Made by a program: the position numbers and the translations under genes
Assembly: GCF_022867795.2 (NCBI RefSeq)
Contig: NZ_CP107006.1
Location: 5,952,001 to 6,016,000 of the forward strand
Reading direction: 5' to 3'
Source of the DNA: Chitinophaga horti
GTDB lineage: Bacteria > Bacteroidota > Bacteroidia > Chitinophagales > Chitinophagaceae
DNA: 64,000 nucleotides
The notes under the pieces: generated by a model
Databases searched by the model: none
What the model was told of the DNA's origin: nothing
The model's input: the letters and a program-made list of their open reading frames with translations, nothing else
Shown here: positions 25,600 through 33,785 of the stretch, piece after piece
Position numbering within the stretch: position 1 is the first letter of the stretch
How the letters are laid out: every line of letters begins with the position of its first letter

Positions 25600-25986
25600 A
25601 TGGTCAAGAAGGTAACAGAGGGAATTACAATCAGCGTGGAGACGTTCTACCAGCCGGATTACTCTAATCCGATCGGGAGTGAGTTTATGTTCGCTTATCG
25701 TATTACGATTGAAAATAACAACACTTTTCCGATCAAACTACTGCGCCGTCACTGGTATATCATCGACTCGAACGGTACCCACCGTGAAGTGGAAGGAGAG
25801 GGTGTAGTAGGTGTACAACCGCTGCTGGCACCAGGCGAGAGCTATCAATATGTATCGGGCTCCAACCTGCGCACGGAAATCGGTAAAATGTACGGCAACT
25901 ACCAGATGGAGAACCAGCTGAACAAAAAGATGTTCGAGGTGAAAATCCCCGAATTTCAGATGGTGGTACCTTTCAAGCTGAACTAA
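25600..25986 (+). CDS. apaG: ApaG family protein
   Basis: 128 residues of the ApaG/DUF525 domain, a small fibronectin-like beta sandwich. Motifs VFxxRITIENNN (as FAYRITIENNN), LLRRHWYIIDSNG, VEGEGVVGVQP and the ending FEVKIPEFQMVVPF are all present. ApaG is associated with Co2+/Mg2+ phenotypes in enterobacteria, and its molecular role is unclear. The ATG at 25600 is preferred to an in-frame GTG at 25540 because the extra 20 residues are not part of the domain and family members begin just before the VTEGI strand. It is the last plus-strand gene before a terminator at 26072. Confidence 0.93.
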   Translation: MVKKVTEGITISVETFYQPDYSNPIGSEFMFAYRITIENNNTFPIKLLRRHWYIIDSNGTHREVEGEGVVGVQPLLAPGESYQYVSGSNLRTEIGKMYGNYQMENQLNKKMFEVKIPEFQMVVPFKLN

Positions 25987-26071
25987 TACCTCATCGCATA
26001 GCCCTTATGGCTTTATCCCTGCTCACCTGTCATTATCTGAGCCAGTACTTCGCTTTTTCTTTACTGAAAAT

Positions 26072-26108
26072 AAAAAGGCATCGACAATCGTTGATGCCTT
26101 GTCTTTTA
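26072..26108. terminator. Terminator after apaG
   Basis: AAAAAGGCATC, short loop, GATGCCTTGTCTTTT. A stem of at least 8 bp with A and T tracts on either side, 86 nt after apaG. Confidence 0.7.
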
Positions 26109-26182
26109 TAGCAGGCGGCTATGCGGTAAAAGGCATGCGCCCTCGTATAATACTTAATCTTGTAGCCAGCCAGCTATTGATC

Positions 26183-26221
26183 GCAAAATGCATCAACATG
26201 AATCATGCTGATGCATTTTGC
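26183..26221. terminator. Perfect 13-bp hairpin downstream of gldB
   Basis: GCAAAATGCATCA (26183-26195) and its exact complement TGATGCATTTTGC (26209-26221), with a 13-nt loop. It begins 12 nt after the gldB stop. There is no T run beyond it on the minus strand, so it may stabilise the mRNA 3' end rather than terminate. Confidence 0.55.
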
Positions 26222-26233
26222 TGTAAGGATTAA

Positions 26234-27280
26234 TCACTTCGGCCTGTATTTCGCTGCATTGAATATTTGCAACGCATCCTTCGTTTCCATCAGTTGTTGC
26301 AACGTCACATCCGGATGACGCTCCATGTAAGCGCTTACGATACGGCTGCCTGTATACACCCCGATCTTACCGGGCGAGCCAGGCGGCATGCCTTGTGTAC
26401 TGGGGCCCTCGCCCATAAAGTGCATCAGTTGCTGCCAGTCGGTGCTGTACAACAGGTTCCGCTGTACAAAAAACTGCCATATCATTTCTTCGTTTTCGTC
26501 GCACCAGTCCAACTGCTGGCGGGTATACCCGATGCGTAATGTATCTGCTGTATGTGGTAACACTTTCGATAAAAAGTATTGCTGCCTGCCCGCATCGATC
26601 ATCTGTTCTACCAGCTTACGCCCTTCCGCCGCGCGGGGAAACAGGTCCTGCTCGACCACTTTCATCACATTCACCGGGATGTACGCAGGTTCAAAAGTGC
26701 GTACCAGGTAAGACGGTAATTCCGCCGACAAAACCTGGTAAATCGGGAAGTTCGCACCCAGGTACATATCCAGCCCGATGCCCACCGTGCTATCCACCGT
26801 TAACGCGCCATAGTTACCGATGGCCGACATGAACGTGCGCACTTTAGGGGCTTTAAAGGACGGGATGTAATATTTCGTAAAGCGGAAAGCATCGGTGATT
26901 TCCTGCTCCAGTTTATCCAGCGATTGAAAATGTTGATTGATGCTATCCTGTAGTAACCGGAAGTCGTTGTTCTTCAGAAAGGCGCGGGTTTGCATCTGTA
27001 CAATGTGGTCGGTATCGCTGTATGGACCAAAGTTGAGTACATGCTGGAAGTAAAAGGGGGTGAAGTCCGGGTACTTCGAACGCAGCAATTTTAAGCCCTC
27101 CGCGGCGTTATTGGTGTCAATAGCAAAAAAATCCTTGTCAAACCTTTCTATCGTTACGTCGATGGGAATGTTGCTTACGTCGGGCGTTTTAACGCGATCG
27201 CCACAAGCGGAAAGGCCTGTCCATAAGGTAAAAGAACACAGGATAAGGCGCAGGATATTTTTATTAGAGTAAATTTGCAT
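26234..27280 (-). CDS. gldB: Gliding motility lipoprotein GldB
   Basis: 348 residues with lipoprotein signal ending TGLSAC (lipidated Cys26). The body matches GldB: IERFDKDFFAID near the N terminus, KYPDFTPFYFQHVLNFG, and the C-terminal part EEMIWQFFVQRNLLYSTDW...PGKIGVYTGSRIVSAYM, the last segment resembling DUF2268-type protease folds. GldB is required for gliding and type IX secretion function in Flavobacterium. It is divergent from a PorT-type barrel gene with only 17 nt between start codons. gldF and gldG are 12 kb away. Confidence 0.9.
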   Translation of the reverse strand: MQIYSNKNILRLILCSFTLWTGLSACGDRVKTPDVSNIPIDVTIERFDKDFFAIDTNNAAEGLKLLRSKYPDFTPFYFQHVLNFGPYSDTDHIVQMQTRAFLKNNDFRLLQDSINQHFQSLDKLEQEITDAFRFTKYYIPSFKAPKVRTFMSAIGNYGALTVDSTVGIGLDMYLGANFPIYQVLSAELPSYLVRTFEPAYIPVNVMKVVEQDLFPRAAEGRKLVEQMIDAGRQQYFLSKVLPHTADTLRIGYTRQQLDWCDENEEMIWQFFVQRNLLYSTDWQQLMHFMGEGPSTQGMPPGSPGKIGVYTGSRIVSAYMERHPDVTLQQLMETKDALQIFNAAKYRPK

Positions 27281-27297
27281 CGCTTTTTAAAACTTAA

Positions 27298-28044
27298 ATG
27301 ATGGTAAAAATATTGCATAACATCGTATCGGGGAAACAGAATTATTGGAAATGTTTAATGTTTGCAGGGGTGATCATGGGCGCCAGCGTATCTGCCCAGG
27401 CGCAGGAGGGCTTCTCCAAAAGGATGTCCAGGAAGATGGAGCGGAAGGTTCGTTTTGGTTTTAAACTCGATCCGGGTGTTGCGGTGATGAAGTCGCAGGA
27501 CAATGGAATTGAACGTAATAGCGGTAAGTTCCACCTGAATTACGGCATCATGGCCGATTTCTTTTTAGATAAGGAAGAACGTTATGCGGTGGGCACTGGC
27601 TTCCAGGTAACACATACTGGTAGTGTATTGCAATACGACCAGGGAATAGGATTGAATGAGTATAACGATTACCCTACGGAGTACGATTTGCGGTTGCAAT
27701 ACCTCGAAGTGCCCCTTACCTTAAAGCTGAAAGCGGCTACCCGCGACGATATTGGCATATGGGGCCAGTTCGGCACCTACTTTGCAGCACCTATCCGGGC
27801 GCGTGCAAACGTGATCAGTAACCAGAAAGAGTTCAGGAAAGAAAACGTACTCAACGAAATGCACCGCCTCAACATGGGCCTGTTGCTGGCGGCCGGCGTT
27901 GAATACCCGCTTACCGAAACCTTGTCCGGCATTGTTGGATTTGGCTACCAGGGCGGCTTTACTGATCTTACCCGCAATAAAAAGTGGAACGATGGTAAGG
28001 TAAACCTCAACAGCTTCTCGCTCAGATTAGGGCTTTATTTTTAG
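27298..28044 (+). CDS. PorT family outer-membrane beta-barrel protein
   Basis: 248 residues with an N-terminal hydrophobic signal ending near SVSAQAQ (residue 36). The mature part is a small outer-membrane barrel: FGFKLDPGVAVMK, LNYGIMADFFL, YAVGTGFQVTHTG, LQYLEVPLTLKLKA and a terminal FSLRLGLYF with the C-terminal phenylalanine of such barrels. PorT is an accessory of type IX secretion in Porphyromonas, and many paralogues of unknown role exist. Divergence from gldB, another T9SS/gliding gene, supports the link. nadE begins 18 nt downstream. Confidence 0.87.
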   Translation: MMVKILHNIVSGKQNYWKCLMFAGVIMGASVSAQAQEGFSKRMSRKMERKVRFGFKLDPGVAVMKSQDNGIERNSGKFHLNYGIMADFFLDKEERYAVGTGFQVTHTGSVLQYDQGIGLNEYNDYPTEYDLRLQYLEVPLTLKLKAATRDDIGIWGQFGTYFAAPIRARANVISNQKEFRKENVLNEMHRLNMGLLLAAGVEYPLTETLSGIVGFGYQGGFTDLTRNKKWNDGKVNLNSFSLRLGLYF

Positions 28045-28062
28045 TAGCAGTAACTTTAACAC

Positions 28063-29718
28063 ATGAAAATAGTATTAGCGCAGCAGAACTACCATATTGG
28101 CAATTTCGAGAGCAACACCGCGAAGATCATCGCCGCTATTAAGGATGCAGAAGCCGCCGGGGCCGACCTGGTCGTATTCAGCGAACTATGCGTGTGCGGT
28201 TATCCCCCCCGCGATTTCCTGGAGTTCGAAGACTTTATCAATAAGAGTTATGCTGCGATCGATGCTATTAAAGCACATACCGCCAACATCGCTGTGCTGG
28301 TAGGCGCTCCCGCCCGACATACACAGCGCGAAGGGAAAGATCTCTTTAACGCCGCCTGGTTCCTGCACGAGCAGGAAGTAAAACAGGTAGTGTACAAAAC
28401 GCTGCTGCCTACGTACGACATATTCGATGAGTACCGCTACTTTGAACCGGCTTACGAATGGAACGTGGTGCAGTTCAAAGGAAAGAAACTGGCCGTTACC
28501 ATCTGCGAAGACATCTGGAACCTGGGCGATAACCCGCTTTACCGCGTATGTCCGATGGACCAGCTGATTACGCAGCAGCCGGATGTGATGATCAACCTGT
28601 CGGCCTCGCCGTTCGATTACGATCACGATGAAGGCCGCAAAGCCATTGTGCTGGCCAATGTACAGAAGTACAAGATCCCCATGATCTATTGTAATACCGT
28701 AGGCTCACAAACAGAAATCGTATTTGATGGCGGCTCACTCGTATACGATGCCCAGGGCAATATCATGAAGGAGCTGCCTTACTTCGAGGAAGCCACTGAT
28801 ATGGTGGATCTTGAAAACCTGCATGGCACCATACAGGAGCAATTGAAGCCCAGCGTACATGAGCTGGTGTTCGATCATAACATCGATCGCATACATGCGG
28901 CGCTTATCCTCGGTATAAAAGATTATTTCGGGAAGATGGGCTTTAAGAAAGCCATCCTGGGATCATCCGGCGGGATCGATAGCGCGGTGGTGTTAGCACT
29001 GGCCTGCGAGGCGCTGGGTAAAGAAAATGTAAGGGCTATCCTGATGCCGTCGCCTTACTCTACAGAGCACTCCGTGATTGACGCGGTGGCGTTAAGCAAG
29101 AACCTCGGCAACCCATACGACGTCATCCGCATCAACAATATTTATGAATCTTTCCTGGATACGTTGGACCCCTACTTCCAGGGTCTGCCGTTTAACGTGG
29201 CAGAAGAAAATACGCAGTCACGCATCCGCGGTAATCTGCTGATGGGGCTGAGCAACAAGTTTGGATATATTTTGCTCAACACCTCCAATAAAAGTGAGCT
29301 GAGTACCGGTTATGGTACGTTGTACGGCGACATGGCCGGCGGCCTGTCCGTACTGGGCGACCTGTACAAAATGCAGGTGTATGCCCTGGCCCGCTACATC
29401 AACCGCGACAGAGAAATCGTTCCCGAAAATATCATCGATAAAGCGCCTTCGGCGGAGTTGCGTCCCAATCAGAAGGACAGTGACAGTCTGCCCGACTACG
29501 CCATACTCGACCGCATTTTGTACCAGTACATCGAGCGTCGCCAGGGCCCACGCGAAATTATCGCGCAAGGCTTTGATGAAGCGCTGGTGCAGCGTACCCT
29601 CAAATTGGTCAATACCAACGAGTACAAGCGTAACCAATTCTGTCCCATCATCCGCGTATCTTCCAAAGCGTTCGGGGTGGGAAGAAGGGTGCCCATCGTA
29701 GGCAAATACCTCTCTTAA
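28063..29718 (+). CDS. nadE: NAD+ synthase, glutamine-hydrolysing
   Basis: 551-residue two-domain enzyme making NAD+ from deamido-NAD+, ATP and glutamine. Residues 1 to about 260 are a nitrilase-fold glutaminase with the triad Glu41 (FSELCVCGYPPRD), Lys near 111 (VYKTLLPTYDIFDEYRYF) and Cys near 150 (VTICEDIWNLGD). The remainder is the synthetase with the ATP-pyrophosphatase loop LGSSGGIDSA near 305. Both active sites are intact. It lies 18 nt after the PorT-family gene and is probably transcribed with it. serS follows from its own promoter. Confidence 0.95.
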   Translation: MKIVLAQQNYHIGNFESNTAKIIAAIKDAEAAGADLVVFSELCVCGYPPRDFLEFEDFINKSYAAIDAIKAHTANIAVLVGAPARHTQREGKDLFNAAWFLHEQEVKQVVYKTLLPTYDIFDEYRYFEPAYEWNVVQFKGKKLAVTICEDIWNLGDNPLYRVCPMDQLITQQPDVMINLSASPFDYDHDEGRKAIVLANVQKYKIPMIYCNTVGSQTEIVFDGGSLVYDAQGNIMKELPYFEEATDMVDLENLHGTIQEQLKPSVHELVFDHNIDRIHAALILGIKDYFGKMGFKKAILGSSGGIDSAVVLALACEALGKENVRAILMPSPYSTEHSVIDAVALSKNLGNPYDVIRINNIYESFLDTLDPYFQGLPFNVAEENTQSRIRGNLLMGLSNKFGYILLNTSNKSELSTGYGTLYGDMAGGLSVLGDLYKMQVYALARYINRDREIVPENIIDKAPSAELRPNQKDSDSLPDYAILDRILYQYIERRQGPREIIAQGFDEALVQRTLKLVNTNEYKRNQFCPIIRVSSKAFGVGRRVPIVGKYLS

Positions 29719-29727
29719 GCTAAAATC

Positions 29728-29760
29728 ATTGTGCCTTTCCCCCTGTTAACGCTATATTTG
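29728..29760 (+). promoter_or_regulatory. serS promoter with overlapping palindrome
   Basis: TATATTTG (29753-29760) matches TAnnTTTG, and ATTG at 29728-29731 lies 21 nt upstream at the -33 position. Overlapping its end is a perfect inverted repeat TTGTCAAAA (29758-29766), TTT, TTTTGACAA (29770-29778), which stops 1 nt before the serS ATG. It could be an operator or a leader hairpin. Confidence 0.6.
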
Positions 29761-29779
29761 TCAAAATTTTTTTGACAAG

Positions 29780-31051
29780 ATGTTACAGGTTCAGTTTATC
29801 CGTCAGCACAAGGAACTGGTACTGGAACGCCTGGCCCTGAAGAACTTCAGGGAACTGGGTGTTGTGGACGAAGTATTGGCGCTGGACGACAGAAGGAAGA
29901 AACTCACACAGGAGTATGATGATACCCAATCACGTGTGAAATCAAGTTCCAAGGAAATCGGTAAACTGATGTCGCAGGGTTCGCAGCAGGAAGCAGAAGC
30001 GCTGAAAGCCGAGGTGGCCGCCCTTAAAGAGCGCCTGGCACCCATCAACGATGAACTGAACGCTACCGAGAAATTACTGCTCGAAACAGTCGTAAAGCTT
30101 CCGAACCTGCCGGCCGCCATGGTGCCCGCCGGTAAAACCCCGGAGGATAACGAAGTTGTGCGCGAAGGTGGTGCCAAACCAGCACTGCATGGCGCCGCCG
30201 TTCCGCACTGGGACCTGGTGAAAAAATACAACCTCATCGACTTTGAACTCGGCAACAAGATCACCGGCAGCGGTTTTCCTGTATATACCAACAAAGGCGC
30301 GCGTTTACAGCGTGCGTTGCAGAACTACTTCCTGGATTTCAATACTGCCGCGGGTTACATCGAACATCAGCCCCCGTTGCTGGTGAATGAAGACAGTGCC
30401 TTCGGCACCGGCCAGCTGCCTGATAAAGAAGGCCAGATGTATTACGCCAGCGAAGACAAGTACTTCCTGATACCGACCTCCGAAGTACCGCTGACCAACA
30501 TCTACCGCGACGAGATCCTGAAGGACAGCGACCTGCCGGTAAAGCTCACGGGCTATACGCCTTGTTTCCGCAGGGAAGCAGGTTCCTACGGTAAGGATGT
30601 GCGTGGCCTCAACCGCCTGCACCAGTTCGATAAAGTGGAGATCGTGCAACTCGTACATCCCGAAAAGTCCTTCGAAACCCTGGACAACATGGTGGAACAC
30701 GTAGAAAAGCTGATCCAGTCACTCGGGTTGCATTACCGCATTTTGCGTTTATGCGGGGGTGATATGGGCTTTGCCTCTGCGATTACCTACGACTTTGAAG
30801 TATACAGCGCCGCCCAGCAAAAATGGCTGGAAGTAAGCTCCGTATCCAACTTCGAAAGCTACCAGACCAACAGGATGAAGATCCGTTACAAAGATGCCAA
30901 CGGTAAAACCCAGTTGCTGCACTCGCTGAACGGCAGCTCCCTGGCCTTCCCGCGCATTTTGGCCTGCCTGCTGGAAAACAACCAGTACGAAGACGGCATC
31001 CATCTGCCGGAAGTACTGCACAGCTACGCCGGATTCGATAAGATCCAATAA
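29780..31051 (+). CDS. serS: Seryl-tRNA synthetase
   Basis: 423-residue class II synthetase that charges tRNA-Ser. Residues 1 to about 110 form the tRNA-binding coiled-coil arm (many Lys, Glu and Ala heptads). The catalytic domain has motif 2 CFRREAGSYGKDVRGLNRLHQFDKVE and motif 3 NGSSLAFPRILACLLENNQ. Length is standard. It has its own promoter with a palindrome right before the ATG and a strong terminator at 31072, so it is an isolated gene. Confidence 0.97.
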   Translation: MLQVQFIRQHKELVLERLALKNFRELGVVDEVLALDDRRKKLTQEYDDTQSRVKSSSKEIGKLMSQGSQQEAEALKAEVAALKERLAPINDELNATEKLLLETVVKLPNLPAAMVPAGKTPEDNEVVREGGAKPALHGAAVPHWDLVKKYNLIDFELGNKITGSGFPVYTNKGARLQRALQNYFLDFNTAAGYIEHQPPLLVNEDSAFGTGQLPDKEGQMYYASEDKYFLIPTSEVPLTNIYRDEILKDSDLPVKLTGYTPCFRREAGSYGKDVRGLNRLHQFDKVEIVQLVHPEKSFETLDNMVEHVEKLIQSLGLHYRILRLCGGDMGFASAITYDFEVYSAAQQKWLEVSSVSNFESYQTNRMKIRYKDANGKTQLLHSLNGSSLAFPRILACLLENNQYEDGIHLPEVLHSYAGFDKIQ

Positions 31052-31071
31052 TCAGCCTAACCGCTTTATAT

Positions 31072-31103
31072 AAGCCCGTCGGTACCCACCGGCGGGCTTT
31101 TTT
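31072..31103 (+). terminator. Rho-independent terminator of serS
   Basis: AGCCCGTCGG, loop TACCCA, CCGGCGGGCT, then TTTTTT. Textbook form, 22 nt after the serS stop. Confidence 0.92.
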
Positions 31104-31159
31104 ATGTGTGCTGGCTGCCTTCATTTCCTCTTTTTCACCAGCTTTCGTCAGCTCTGCTC

Positions 31160-31181
31160 AGCCGCCGTTGTGTCACTCACT
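31160..31181 (+). repeat. 22-bp interspersed repeat, copy 3
   Basis: AGCCGCCG then TTGTGTCACTCACT, identical to 2166-2187 and 21601-21622. The second hairpin arm is missing here. Confidence 0.8.
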
Positions 31182-31245
31182 GCAACGTCCGTTCCCTACT
31201 CTTCAACCCGCTTCAGTCTTCGCTCGCCACACTTACTGCTGCTTC

Positions 31246-31378
31246 GACGGGAGCGGATGCTTGCTTCCTTTCATGACGACGAAATAGGAGGGCGATTGTC
31301 TTCTCTTTCCGTCATTGCGATTGAAAGGAAGCAAACCTCCGCTCCAGTATTCGCGCTTGCAACACATGATGACGGAAA
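31246..31378. repeat. Nested palindromic repeat element related to 21660-21809
   Basis: GGAGCGGATGCTTGCTTCC... at 31250-31273 pairs with 31322-31345 (24 bp, 3 mismatches) over a 48-nt loop. A second pair, TTTCCGTCAT (31306-31315) and ATGACGGAAA (31369-31378), is perfect. The first 29 bp are 25/29 identical to 21743-21771. In both loci the element follows a copy of the 22-bp repeat. Confidence 0.65.
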
Positions 31379-31438
31379 TTATGTTGATCTGCTGTCAACC
31401 TGCCGGATTGTAGCCAGATCGTTCGACCATCCTTGCCG

Positions 31439-31562
31439 GATCCTTCGTTCATCCTTCGTATATAGTTCGTAGATCCTTCGTATATCGTTCGTACAAATAC
31501 GAATCATATACGAAGGATGAACGAAGGATCTACCTATGATCAACGAAAGATGCAGCAAGGAT
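31439..31562. repeat. Inverted and direct repeats of ATCCTTCGT, then GGATG units
   Basis: A perfect 25-bp inverted repeat has arms 31439-31463 and 31506-31530 over a 42-nt loop. Within it, 31451-31471 and 31473-31493 are direct repeats with 20 of 21 positions identical. The element ends in GATGCAGCAAGGAT (31549-31562), which recurs exactly at 56103-56116. The whole gene-free stretch 31052-31725 holds only the serS terminator, these repeats and the upstream region of the next gene. Confidence 0.75.
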
Positions 31563-31725
31563 GCATAGAGGATGTAGCCGGGAAGTTGGGCCATCTCCCC
31601 AAAAAAAATAACGGCGCTCTCCCCAGGCAACCGGCACACTTTTCGTACGTATATGTTTAAACGTCTATTTTTTGATTTGGTATAAATCAGCTACTTTGCC
31701 CTCGGCTTTAACTAAATACACTATT

Positions 31726-32019
31726 ATGAAAAGATTAGGTCAAATCGCTTTCGCCATGGTGTTACTGAGCGCCTGCTCCCGTAACACGACAAACACCGGC
31801 CAGGATGCGGCCACTGCATTTGCTAAGTATCCGGCTTCGGAAGGTAAAACGCTGTTCCAGGAGAAATGTAGCCGCTGCCACAAATACCGCATGCCGGAAA
31901 CGCGTACTACAGAAGCCTGGGTGCCCATCATGAACAGGATGGCCCGTAAGGCAAAGCTGAACGACGCGCAAAAGGCTTCCGTGCTGGCTTTCGTGCAGGA
32001 GCACAGCAAGAAGTCATAA
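31726..32019 (+). CDS. Small c-type cytochrome lipoprotein
   Basis: 97 residues. Lipoprotein signal MKRLGQIAFAMVLLSAC gives lipidated Cys17. A single heme site CSRCH lies at 48-52, and Met69 or Met72 (VPIMNRMARKAKL) is a possible axial ligand. The fold is that of a small class I cytochrome c, probably anchored to the outer face of a membrane as an electron carrier. The ATG at 31726 is chosen over an in-frame upstream start at 31672 because only this start gives a lipoprotein signal at the N terminus. No oxidase or dehydrogenase gene is adjacent. Confidence 0.85.
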   Translation: MKRLGQIAFAMVLLSACSRNTTNTGQDAATAFAKYPASEGKTLFQEKCSRCHKYRMPETRTTEAWVPIMNRMARKAKLNDAQKASVLAFVQEHSKKS

Positions 32020-32118
32020 CTTCCCCCCAATGAACCTCTTACAGGAAACGCAGCGGTCACCGTACCGGCTGCGTTTTTTTATGCGGCGAACTGATGCCAC
32101 TTTTTTCGCCCTGAACCT

Positions 32119-32126
32119 TACATTTG
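32119..32126 (+). promoter_or_regulatory. -7 promoter element of the GNAT gene (TACATTTG)
   Basis: Exact TAnnTTTG match ending 7 nt before the ATG at 32134. The transcript would be leaderless or nearly so. Confidence 0.5.
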
Positions 32127-32133
32127 TGTTCGT

Positions 32134-32679
32134 ATGCAGCAGTTTTTGCCCAATGGCAGTACCCTCATCATCCGCCGGCCCACGTTGGAGGATGCACCCG
32201 CCTTGCTGGAGATATTTCGCCAGATGACGCGGGAAAGCGACTTTTTGCTTTACACACATGCGGAAGCGATGAAATTCGGGCTGCGCGACGAGGAGGACTT
32301 CATCCGCCAATACCTGCTGCAGCCACGGCATTTATTGTTGCTGGCAGAAGCAAACGGGCAAATCGTGGGATCGATTACTATTAACCAGGGCCGCCAGCAA
32401 AAGCAGGCACACCTGGGCGAATTAGGGATAGCGGTGCTGCGGGATTGGTGGAATATGGGCATCGGGCGGCGGTTAATGACGGCCGCTTTACGATGGGTGG
32501 AAGAGCATGCCGAAATCGAAATTGTTCATTTTTCCGTATTTGCCAACAATGAAAAGGCGATACAGCTGTACCGGAACTTCGGTTTCCTCGAATGCGGGCG
32601 CATGCCGCAAGGGGTAAAAGGCACCGACGGCCAGTTTATAGACCTCATTACTATGTCCAAACGCATCAAAAATTTCTAG
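32134..32679 (+). CDS. GNAT family N-acetyltransferase
   Basis: 181 residues of one GNAT domain. The acetyl-CoA loop is in GIAVLRDWWNMGIGRRLMTAALRW (pattern RxxGIG near 110), and the last strands IVHFSVFANNEKAIQLYRNFGFLECGRM are typical. It resembles RimI/RimL-like or amino-compound acetyltransferases; the substrate is unknown. The stop codon is 7 nt before the start of the M48 protease gene, so the two are probably one transcript. Confidence 0.9.
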   Translation: MQQFLPNGSTLIIRRPTLEDAPALLEIFRQMTRESDFLLYTHAEAMKFGLRDEEDFIRQYLLQPRHLLLLAEANGQIVGSITINQGRQQKQAHLGELGIAVLRDWWNMGIGRRLMTAALRWVEEHAEIEIVHFSVFANNEKAIQLYRNFGFLECGRMPQGVKGTDGQFIDLITMSKRIKNF

Positions 32680-32686
32680 TCGATCC

Positions 32687-33766
32687 ATGTATACTTATAC
32701 CGGAGTTTACCATTACGAACAGAACGCTGCCCCTGAACAGGCGGCGGTTACCTTTGCCAACAATAAGTTAGAAATAGGTTTAAAAGACGAACATGGTAAT
32801 CCACGCAACGTGTTCTGGTTCTGGGAAAAGATTTCGGTAGAAAACATCACCGGCGATCATTGCTGGCTGTCGTACGACGGCTTCCCGAAACAGACGCTCG
32901 AAGTAATATCGATGGACTTTGCCGTGGAGGTGGAAAAGCGGCGGGCCAAGTTTGGTAAACCGGCTACCGCCAACAAAACGATTTCCGCCCTGGTGATCAT
33001 GGGGGCTATAGTATTGGCACTTGGCGTTGCCCTATACTTTTGGATCGTGCCCTGGCTGGCAGGCCGGGCGGCCATGTCGGTACCGGTATCGTACGAGGAA
33101 TCGCTGGGGGATAAGGCTTACCAATCGCTGATCGGGCAGTACACGGTGCTGCCGGAAAAAACGAAGCTGGCCAACGATTTCTTTAAAGAACTGAAGATAC
33201 CGAGTGCGTATAAAATCCGGATCACGGTGGTGAAGCAGGATCAATTGAACGCCTTTGCCATTCCGGGCGGCAACATCATTGTATACGATAAATTGATTAA
33301 GCAGATGAAAGGTCCGGGTGAGCTGGCGGCCTTACTTTCGCACGAGTTTTCGCACGTAGAGCTGCGGCATACGACCAAAACCATGTTCCGCAGCATGGGC
33401 AGTTATGTGATGTTATCGCTGGTGTTCGGCGACCTCACCGGCGTAGGGGCCGTGGTGGTGGAGAACGCGCATAGCCTCAAAACCCTGCAATACTCCCGCA
33501 GCCTTGAGCGCGAAGCGGACCTTAACGGCCTCAAATTGCTGGATGCCCGCCACATCGGCGGCGACGGCTTCGTTGGACTGTTTAAAACGCTAAAGAACGA
33601 AAGCGGCGTGGCGCCATCCGAGTGGATGAGCAGCCACCCCGACCTGGACAACCGCGTTAAATACGTGGAGTCAGATGAACATTACCAGGCGGGTAGCGTA
33701 ACAGATAGCACGCTTATCCGTATTTTTAACCAGCTGCAGGCGGACGGTAATAACTCTTCCTGGTAG
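32687..33766 (+). CDS. M48 family membrane metallopeptidase
   Basis: 359 residues. A soluble N-terminal region (1-98) is followed by a membrane helix (about 102-126, ALVIMGAIVLALGVALYFWIVPWLA) and a peptidase domain. Zinc ligands are His219 and His223 in HEFSHVELRH with Glu276 in LEREADLNGLKLL as third ligand. The ending SSHPDLDNRVKYVES is the conserved M48 C-terminal motif. These are Oma1/HtpX-like quality-control proteases. The N-terminal domain before the helix is not recognised. It may be co-transcribed with the GNAT gene; the ThiF-rhodanese gene follows after 19 nt. Confidence 0.92.
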   Translation: MYTYTGVYHYEQNAAPEQAAVTFANNKLEIGLKDEHGNPRNVFWFWEKISVENITGDHCWLSYDGFPKQTLEVISMDFAVEVEKRRAKFGKPATANKTISALVIMGAIVLALGVALYFWIVPWLAGRAAMSVPVSYEESLGDKAYQSLIGQYTVLPEKTKLANDFFKELKIPSAYKIRITVVKQDQLNAFAIPGGNIIVYDKLIKQMKGPGELAALLSHEFSHVELRHTTKTMFRSMGSYVMLSLVFGDLTGVGAVVVENAHSLKTLQYSRSLEREADLNGLKLLDARHIGGDGFVGLFKTLKNESGVAPSEWMSSHPDLDNRVKYVESDEHYQAGSVTDSTLIRIFNQLQADGNNSSW

Positions 33767-33785
33767 AACATTAAAAACACAAAAG

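Noticed and set aside
31439..31562. Possible insertion sequence ends or CRISPR
   Set aside because: There is no transposase frame, no spacer structure and no target duplication that I can see; treated as a palindromic repeat.
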